The notes under the pieces were generated by a model that searched no databases, was not told where the DNA came from, and saw only the letters and a program-made list of their open reading frames with translations. From Aricia agestis (Eukaryota > Arthropoda > Insecta > Lepidoptera > Lycaenidae): 64,000 bases of DNA. The stretch's first letter is position 1; each line of letters opens with the position of its first letter. The position numbers and the translations under genes were made by a program. Shown here piece after piece: positions 56,545 to 64,000 of the stretch. The DNA lies in the NCBI RefSeq assembly GCF_905147365.1, contig NC_056428.1, positions 11,128,001 through 11,192,000 on the forward strand. Direction: 5' to 3'.

Positions 56545-56716
56545 ATCGCCATCTCTCAACGACTTACTAATAAAAAAATACGATATAGGTAAGTATCCTA
56601 TGTCCTTTCACGGGACTCCAAAGTATTTCCATAACAAATTACAGCAAAATCGGTTCAGCGGTTTGGGCATGAAGAGGTAACAGACAGTCACACTTTCGCA
56701 TTAATAATATTAGTTT
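56545..56716 (-). mobile_element. Helitron 5'-end remnant
   Basis: TATGTCCTTTCACGGGACTC, CGGTTCAGCGGTTTGGGC and terminal AATAATATTAGTTTGGA match the 44400 element inverted. 3' end not recognised. Confidence 0.5.
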
Positions 56717-57141
56717 GGAACTTGTATGGACTAGTAAGGAAATGTGGATAGAAAGGGCGTTAAGGTTTATTATTAGAATTTAATTCTTAATTGTATTTCA
56801 ACATTCCTTGTCGTGTGTCGCTAGAGATTTTCTGAAAAATATTGTAGCTTTGTACGTCGCTTTCTACCAAACAAAGTGATAATAAAAATACATTGTAATT
56901 TCAATTGTAATAATGGTGGATAAAATTCATTTGTGTTTGATGGTGAGCGGCGAGTAATCGGTGTGTAACGTTCTTTGTATTTGATGTAGCATCCTTATAA
57001 ATTTAAATATTTTCTTTAAATTATTGCAATTAAATTGTACTGTTATCTGTTGTTTATTATGTTTGTTAATAAAATTTTATTATCTATAAACCTGAAGTTT
57101 ATATTTTATATAAAGATAACAATCGTGTTTTGAACATAAAG

Positions 57142-58053
57142 TTAACCGATTCAGTGCGGATGACACGGGAGCCGTGTCATACATGTTTTTAACGTGTGGC
57201 GTATGACACGTGAGCCGTGTCATTTAAAAAACGCTTGTATCTTCCTCAAATTACACTTTAGAAGATTCTACTCTGAACCAAATCGTCTTAATTTGCCACG
57301 TTAAACAAGCCTATAGGCTTCATTTCTGAATATTCTGTGAATTGAAAAAAGTAGGGGCTGTCTTCTTTTTTAGCCCGGCCATACGCCCGCCTGACCCCCG
57401 CCGGAACGCACTCTGTTCATACATTTTGTTGTGGACCACGCATACTATCAGAATTCTGACGTGTCAAAATGTATTTTTCTGATCAGAAATTCGGATAATG
57501 TGCGGCCGGGCTTTTTAGTAGTAAATTTTTAAGAAAATAAAGAAGTAATATTGGGAACCCATATAATTCTTTATTATTTTAGACTTTCAAGTTCTCGCAA
57601 TTTTTTTTTAACAATAATGTAGAAAAATAATTACGTTGACATCAAAGTGTTATTAATCCACTAATGATTTTTGTTTTAATCTAATATACTCATATTTAAT
57701 ATACTTACTCATTTTTCTAACTTTGAAACCTACAAAAGGTTTGCAACATCTGAACAAAAAAATCACTTACCAGTTACCTGCCATTTTCAGGTTAAAACTT
57801 ATTAAAACTACCTGAAATCAACTCAAAACAACGTAGCCTTCCGTTAACATCAATGATTTGGGTTTAATTAAATAAATCAAGTTAATAAACACGTAAAAAC
57901 CAAGAAAAACAATAAACCTTTTTGAACGTAGCGGGTGGCACGGTAGCCGTGTCATCTACTTCTATGGCGTATGACACGGCTCACGTGTCACGAGAAAATT
58001 GTATGCCGCCGACTGAAAGTCTTCAAAAAGGTGCGCCGCATTGAATCGGTTAA
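57142..58053. mobile_element. TTAA-flanked TIR element, piggyBac-like
   Basis: TTAA at both edges, then CCGATTCAGTGCGG at the left and, inverted, CCGATTCAATGCGG at the right. Subterminal TGACACG-GCCGTGTCAT palindromes repeat near both ends. TTAA target choice is the piggyBac hallmark. No transposase. A second MITE (57372-57512) is nested inside. Confidence 0.75.
57372..57512. mobile_element. Foldback MITE, AGCCCGGCC ends, nested
   Basis: AGCCCGGCCATACGC and inverse GTGCGGCCGGGCT. The inner part pairs ACATTTTG/CAAAATGT around TCAGAATTCTGA. It lies inside the TTAA-flanked element. Confidence 0.75.
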
Positions 58054-58119
58054 TATACCTAACAGAAGTTCCGTTAGGTATATTAAATTTATGGTTTTGA
58101 AGGGAAGTAAGAACTTTAT

Positions 58120-58386
58120 TATACAGGGTGTAACAAAAATAAGTGATAATATTTTAGGGTGTGTACGTGTTCCTTGTAGAGAGTTCACTGTGAAAGTAGC
58201 AGCGCTGAAAGACCACATTTTTTTTTCACTTTTGTATAGGGAAACTCGTGACGCTCGGGCCCTTCCCCATACAAAAGTGAAAAATAAATTTCGTCTTGCA
58301 GCGCTGCTACTTTCACAGTGAACTCTCTACAAGGAACACGTACACACCCTAAAGTATTATCACTTATTTTTGTTACACACTGTATA
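58120..58386. mobile_element. 267-bp near-complete hairpin element
   Basis: TATACAGGGTGTAACAAAAA at the left pairs with TTTTTGTTACACACTGTATA at the right. Arms run about 88 bp with few mismatches (58120-58207, 58299-58386) and pairing resumes nearer the centre (ACTTTTGTAT/ATACAAAAGT). The overlapping 116-codon frame is a by-product of the hairpin. Confidence 0.85.
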
Positions 58387-58389
58387 TTG

Positions 58390-59630
58390 AACAGGCTCAG
58401 ACATACTGTAGTATGTACCGATTTTTATGGAATTTCGCACAAATGTAAAGTAGACAACGGGGAAATACGTTCGAACGCAGCAACACGTACAGTTTAAGTA
58501 GCAGGCAAAAATTGCGTTTCGAGGGCAATAAAATAAAACTAAAGGTACTTTTGTCACTTTAATATAAACTAAGCACTGATATTCGAAGATTTAAGATTAC
58601 ATTTCTATAGGTAATTTAAGTTACAGCAAACAATAAATTACATGGCAAGGCCAAACTTTTCACATAACCAGACTATAAATTAGGAAGATCTTAGAATGAT
58701 AGCCAATACAAGGAAATTTATCACAGTACACATCCGATTTTAATTATTAAATCCAGCAATGTTCACAAAATATTCTGCGATGAATTGAAAATGCTTTCAA
58801 AACAAAAATATGTCCCTTCTTTAAAAATTATTACATTTACCAACTAATATCGCTAAAAGATAACTGGAACTTGGCCTGCGCACTTCCGTGCGCTTTGATA
58901 TAGACAAATAGTCAGGCTTTTTAGTCACAAGATATTATGCTATTAAGTAGGTATGATGTTATAAAATACGTTGTGATGCTAGAAGTATAGAAAGTATTTT
59001 TAATGATCAGTTTTTATTATTATATGAGGTGCCAATTTCATCAATATTTTCTTTGGAAGCATTAACAAATTTTAAGACCGATGTTGGCACATCTTTTTGT
59101 ATTTAATTTGATGTAAGAATTTACGTCATTTTTCATAAAATATGTAATTTTAACTACACAAATACTATGTTTATTTGTTATAAGAAAATAGCATTTTACA
59201 AATCGTGGAACATATTCGAAAATAACACATAGTTCTTAACGTTAGTTAACTTAGTCCAAACTACATCTATTTGACAATATAAGTCGATATACAAAACCAA
59301 ACATACTAGCTATGTTTCGATCTTAAAGATAACTCTACAAAATGATTACGTATTAGTTGTGAAAATATTAGAATCGTAGAAGAAAATTTTGACTAGAAAT
59401 AATGTTGTAATAAAGAGATTCGTCGAATTAATACTTTTGAAGATAGTTTGAAACTTACAAACGCCATATTAGCCTCGAAATAAATATAAAATATAATTCA
59501 CACTAAGACTGGCACTGGTATTGTTTACCAATAGCTGTGATGATTGCTGTGATTCAGATAAGACTTTATGTTATCGTTCAGATAAAACCTTATATTAACC
59601 CAATGATATTTTAACACAAAGCAAGATGAA
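58390..59630. other. AT-rich, no supported gene
   Basis: Unique-looking, very AT-rich DNA. No motif-bearing frame. Confidence 0.4.
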
Positions 59631-59641
59631 CATAACTAAGC

Positions 59642-59793
59642 CCGGGCGCGCACTAGCGGCCAAGTCGCGGCGGCCATCGAGATATATACCTTAGTATGAA
59701 ACCGCCAGACGACGCGCACCTTGCCGCAACGCGACCAGCGGCCACACGATACTTTTGATAGCCGCCGCGACCTGGCCGCTAGTGCGCGCCCGG
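59642..59793. mobile_element. Hairpin MITE, CCGGGCGCGCACTAGCGG ends
   Basis: CCGGGCGCGCACTAGCGGCC and its exact inverse (59773-59793), with GCGGCGGC/GCCGCCGC pairing inside. GC-rich in an AT-rich setting. Target duplication not certain (TAAGC-like on both sides). Confidence 0.85.
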
Positions 59794-59860
59794 TTTAAGC
59801 GCTTTATCAGAGAAATGACATGAATAGATACATTTTTCAAAGATACTATCAGAGAAGTCG

Positions 59861-59984
59861 ATTCATAGGCAGATGGCGGGCCTGATTATTTGGTCGCGTT
59901 ATGTCAAACCCAGTCGACTTCCGTCTTCCATTAATGTTGACATAATCCGACCAAATGACGTTGGCCCGTCAACTGCCTATGAAT
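59861..59984. mobile_element. Hairpin MITE, ATTCATAGGCAG ends
   Basis: ATTCATAGGCAGATGGCGGGCC and inverse GGCCCGTCAACTGCCTATGAAT. Interior pairs ATTTGGTCG with CGACCAAAT. No coding. Confidence 0.8.
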
Positions 59985-60468
59985 TAATTATTTCCACGAT
60001 AGTACAATCAAAATAACTAACAAAGGAATATTCCAAACACATTTTGACATGTTATATTAAGAAGTTTTGTGCTAGATTTACCATTTGCAACTATCCCTAC
60101 ATAGATACAACATCCCACTACGATATAGGTATGTATAAATTTAGAATTACAATTCCTTATACAATATTAAAAAATTTAATACAGGCTTTGCCTAATTATT
60201 GCACAAATGCTCTACGTAGTCGGATATCGGTTGATTAAGTTACGAGTATAATTATATTAAAATTACTTTTATACATGGAAGTATAATTTTGATTTTATAC
60301 AATGAAATGCTCTATACTACAATCATAACTTGAAAATGACGCCAGGCACCTACCATATTATCTTAAAAGATTATAATATTATTAAAAAGATACTAAATAA
60401 TATTAAACATACATTGAAGTAAGTAGCTTCTACTAAAAGCTAAAAAAAAACAAAATATAATACACTAA

Positions 60469-60607
60469 GGGCCTGTTTCATCACTTTCTGATAAAGTGGC
60501 GAATAGGCTTATTCACAACTTTTTTGACAGATTCTCCATATTTGATCTGTCAAGTTAAGTGGTGGATAGCCTATTCGGCACTTATCAGGAAGTGGTGAAA
60601 AAGGCCC
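60469..60607. mobile_element. PIF/Harbinger-type MITE, GGGCCTGTTT family
   Basis: GGGCCTGTTTCATCACTTTC and inverse AAGTGGTGAAAAAGGCCC are flanked by TAA on both sides (60466-60468, 60608-60610). Near-inverse of 28104-28233. Confidence 0.85.
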
Positions 60608-60610
60608 TAA

Positions 60611-61530
60611 ATATCAAAATCCAATAAATAATCGCCATTCCAAACTTTACCATAATACACAATCTAAATTAATTCCAGTCTTCTATACGATAGTAAACTA
60701 TCCTGCATTCCAAAACAACGCGGCTACCAAACCAAATTATAATAACCAAAAATAAATGCCTCTTTTTGGTGGTTCACATGTTAGAATAAATACCGAATAT
60801 TTTAAATAAGTAGCTGATAAGAGCACAACGAGGGCTATAAAATATTTTAAATACAATAACTACGACTTAAGATAATTTTAATTCTACAGTTAAATATGTC
60901 AAGACCTTGCTCAAACCTACCTATAAACACGAAAGGAACGCGTTGCGTTAAAAAAAACATGGAGATCAAATACAAAGGAAGACCAATTACTAAAGCTTTA
61001 AAAATACTTTTTTCGCTTATATCACACACTTTTAAGTTAAACTTATGTTAAGTTTTTTTTTACTTTTTTTGTGCTAATGTTTGTGATATTTTTTCCTACA
61101 CCTCAATTTTATTATTTTATATATCAACACTGATACAGCTTTCGTTTAGTTTCGATGCAGGCTCGGTATAAAGACTACAAATTTTTATTCTCAAAAAGTT
61201 TCAAAAGAACGCCAAACGCCTATGGACGCTTCACGCCACGTCAAACTAGCCCCGCGGTAAGCACCTGAAGGACTTGTGTTACAGACAACGGAAATATATT
61301 TAATACTTTTATACTATACATTATACAGCATGACTGGTGAGACATGATCAATACATAAGATGAGTACTCGGTACTCGATTCTCATTATAATTATGTTATA
61401 AAATTAGGTATTTACTTAACTTTTGACCAAATTTCCCTTTAATTCAGCAAGCCAGTGACCGAGACACAATAGAAATTTTATTATGTCTCGTTTTTCCACG
61501 ATCGACGGGTTAAATAAATGAATCATGGAC
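60611..61530. other. AT-rich, no supported gene
   Basis: No repeats or coding motifs that I can support. Confidence 0.4.
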
Positions 61531-61534
61531 ATAA

Positions 61535-61608
61535 TATAGTAAATTACTACGCGGCCGGCGCGGCGCGCGGCGTGCGCCACGCGCCGCGGTGTCCACTGTC
61601 CATGCATT
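61535..61608. promoter_or_regulatory. Small CpG-rich patch beside mariner
   Basis: GCGGCCGGCGCGGCGCGCGG and neighbours form a 70-bp CpG-dense patch 15 bp left of the mariner element. A minus-strand ATG at 61605-61607 opens MHGQWTPRRVAHAARRAG, which could be a first exon or chance. Confidence 0.25.
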
Positions 61609-61623
61609 GGGTAAAATATAATA

Positions 61624-62708
61624 GGTTGAGGAAAAAGTCTTTTCGCATTATAGTATGTATGAACTTGTCATAAAATCTCTTGGGCTATACTAATTGTATC
61701 TAGCTGATTTTGGTATCATTAAAAAGTTTTAATTTTACAGAAGAAAATTCCAAATTCAAATTAGGTAAATGTGAGATTTTCATTTGTTTTTTTTATTGTT
61801 AAAATGAGTGATTGTAATGAAGAAATTCGATTCCTTTTTAAAATTGTATGTACAAAAAAGGTAAAAATGCAACACAAGACGCGAAAAAAATTTGTGATGT
61901 TTATGGACCTAAAGCAGTATCTGTGAGAATAGCGCAAATTTGGTTTAAGCGTTTTCAATCCGGAAATTTTGATATCAAAGATGCACGTCGCTCTTGTCGC
62001 CCTGTTACGGACAAAACTGATGCCATTTTTTAAAAAAGTGGAGCAATATCGGCATATTATTAGTAGTTACGACATAGCTGAAGAACTGGGGATTGACAAC
62101 AAAACGGTTTTGGCGCATTTGAAAAAAGCTAGGAACAAAAAAACTCGATATTTGGGTGTCTCATGAGCTCACTGAAAGAAACCTAAAGAACCGTGTACTC
62201 GTTTGTGATTCTTTATTACGACGCAATGAAACCGAACCATTTTTGAAGAAGCTGATAACTGGTGATGAAAAGTGGATCACGTACGACAAGAACGTGCGAA
62301 AAGGATGGTGGTCAAAGGCCGGTCAGGCTTCACAGACTGTGGCGAAACCCGGGTTAACTCGCAACAAGATGATGCTGTGTGTGTGGTGGGGTTGGAAGGG
62401 CGTTATTCATTATGAGCTGTTACCGCCAGACAGGACCATCAGTTCTGAACTGTACTGCTGATGAGATTAAAGCAAGAAGTTGAGAGAAAGCGGCCGGAAT
62501 TAATCAACAGAAGGGGTGTAGTTTTTCACCATGATAACGCTAGACCTCACACATCGTTAGCCCCAAAAATTTTATAGCAATGGGATCATGTCCCTACCAA
62601 CAAGATAGCAAAAAGTTATCGAACAAAATGGCACCTATATACTTTAGTCAATTGTAAATAAACTTTATAAAAAAACCTTTTGAATTTTTATAAACTTTTT
62701 CCCCAACC
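61624..62708 (+). mobile_element. mariner transposon, inactive
   Basis: Inverted ends GGTTGAGGAAAAAGTC and (inverted) GGTTGGGGAAAAAGTT are bounded by TA at 61622-61623 and 62709-62710. Broken transposase pieces in order: MSDCNEEIRFLF at 61804; the helix-turn-helix region with IAQIWFKRFQSGNF (61848 on); then GDEKWITYD and CVWWGWKG (62156-62461). After a frameshift near 62460, FHHDNARPHTS at about 62520-62560 is still readable. The family's second catalytic Asp (WWD) is Gly here, and there are several frameshifts and a missing C-terminal part. Mariner cuts and pastes into TA; this copy cannot. Confidence 0.93.
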
Positions 62709-62740
62709 TAATAAATAATTAACTTTAAGCTACATTTACT

Positions 62741-62866
62741 TAGGACGTGATATTTGGCTATTATTAGTTGAAAAAAATATATAAAAAATAATATCAATTG
62801 ATCACTCAATTGATATTATTTTTTATTTTTTTTTTTCAACTAATAATAGCCAAATATCACGTCCTA
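62741..62866. repeat. Near-perfect palindrome, about 60-bp arms
   Basis: TAGGACGTGATATTTGGCTA... and its inverse ...TAGCCAAATATCACGTCCTA, with TCAATTGATCACTCAATTGA at the centre. It begins 30 bp after mariner's end. No TIR class recognised. Confidence 0.85.
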
Positions 62867-62894
62867 AAGTATTGAACATGTCTCACCACCAGTC

Positions 62895-63050
62895 ATGCTG
62901 TATTTAATATTTTTATTATATGATACACATATTCAATACACATCCATGACCTAGGAACTTTTGAAAACTTTTGTTCCGTCGGCGGGTTCGAATCCGCGAC
63001 CCCCGGCATGAGCTACCACGCTCACCACTGAGCCACAGAGATCATCAAAT
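62895..63050 (-). mobile_element. tRNA-derived SINE, family S2, minus strand
   Basis: On the minus strand: A box TGGCTCAGTGG, B box GGATTCGAACC, then GACGGAACAAAAGTTTTC and GGATGTGTATTGAA, as in 12998 and 55341. The acceptor ends do not pair, so it is not a tRNA gene. Confidence 0.85.
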
Positions 63051-63535
63051 TGGTTTGGCGTCTATTGCTTTCGATATTTTCCAGGATCCTGGCTGGATCG
63101 TCGCTGTATTAATGTTGGATTAAATAACAGAATGGAGTTTTCAGCGGGCGTCCCTTTCGTGTTATCTTACACCTCTATCACAGTGGACATAATGCACTTA
63201 AGATAGTTAACACAACACATTCGAAGCTAAATGGACATACGTCTTAATAACACAAAACTCATATCAAAACTCATATATCATTTTTCACTTTATTTATGTT
63301 TTACAATCATTATTTATAATTATAACTCATCACAAAACCGACGATGACTTATTCGAAATAGGTAATTATTGTAAGAATTTAAATATTAGGTGTAAAACTG
63401 TATTAAAAGTTGTGTGTTATTAAGATGAACAAGAACCAACAGTACACTCAATTAATTATGTCACTCACTTAAAATTATTTAAATCAGATCAGAAATAGTT
63501 TTTTAAATAATCGATTATACACAGTTCACGCTTAA

Positions 63536-63631
63536 GGGCGCGTTCAGACGTGTGTATTATCTGCGCGCGTATTCACCTCGCGTCTTTTTTCCAAACGCTA
63601 CAGCAGAAAACGCGCACGTCTGAACGCGCCG
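63536..63631. mobile_element. Hairpin MITE, GGGCGCG family, TAA duplication
   Basis: GGGCGCGTTCAGACGTGTG and inverse GCGCACGTCTGAACGCGCC, TAA at 63533-63535 and 63632-63634. Shorter relative of 44848-44995. Confidence 0.85.
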
Positions 63632-64000
63632 TAATAGAACATGAATTATTAATTGTTTATTCTAGTTAGATCTACTTGAAGGTGAATACAAAGACTGAAA
63701 TTACAGATTAGTTTCAAAGATTCAAAGACCAAAGATTATTTTTCAAAAGTTTCTGGCTGCATTAGGAAAACTGAGTCGGTTTAATCGTGCATATAAGCAT
63801 ATTCACATAATATTTGTGCAAAATCAGAATAAAACATTTTGTATTAACTTATCCCTAGTTAAACATTTCAGATAATTTTCACACATCCACATTCTCCAAT
63901 TACTATTGCACACTTGTGCGTACTCAGCACATATTTTCATAATTTCTGATATAAAATATCTTCCGATAGAAAAGTCGTACTACCAAATAATCGTATTAAA

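Noticed and set aside
57971..58321. 116-codon open frame on the plus strand
   Set aside because: It runs across the end of the TTAA element and the two arms of the 267-bp hairpin, so it is a product of repeat sequence.

Overview
The window looks like lepidopteran (moth or butterfly) nuclear DNA. It is AT-rich, has GT-AG introns and very little coding sequence, and is crowded with non-autonomous Helitrons, tRNA-headed SINEs, TAA/TTA-flanked hairpin MITEs and a mariner relic. The order-level call is an inference from repeat style; nothing in the window names the species.

Only one protein-coding gene can be supported: the 3' part of a METTL9-like protein-histidine methyltransferase on the + strand, in three exons (48331-48543, 49422-49597, 52121-52326). 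The exons join in frame, carry the SAM-binding motif and end in a natural stop. The N-terminal exon(s) were not found, so the preceding 48 kb may be its first intron, intergenic DNA, or both. Intron 1 is about half one nested foldback element. Intron 2 (about 2.5 kb) is mostly Helitron and MITE sequence. A further hairpin element starts 45 bp after the stop codon.

Layout: 1-9 kb has SINE copies, a 4x34-bp tandem tail, several foldbacks and a Helitron. 9-12 kb has two GC-rich, gene-less islands. 12-19 kb is a Helitron cluster, including a hAT-type element (17791-19174) split by Helitrons. 20-22 kb is a TIR element carrying a nested poly(A)-tailed repeat. 23.9-26.2 and 31.0-33.2 kb are two direct copies of one 2.2-kb TIR transposon, each carrying the same nested Helitron and decayed coding sequence. 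27-48 kb alternates quiet AT-rich DNA with GC-rich islands studded with TAATTA homeodomain-type cores (27.6, 36.1, 39.4, 46.6 and 47.7 kb), plus more Helitrons and foldbacks. 48-53 kb is the methyltransferase gene. 53-63 kb is another nest of DNA elements: a hAT with an 8-bp TSD, a THAP-like fragment in an inverted-repeat element, a TTAA-flanked element, a 267-bp hairpin and mariner.

Most of the window can be read as layers of transposition. What the repeats do not explain is the set of GC-rich TAAT islands and a pair of similar non-repeat-looking segments at about 1.04 and 41.65 kb. These are the best candidates for cis-regulatory DNA of a gene outside, or spanning, the window.
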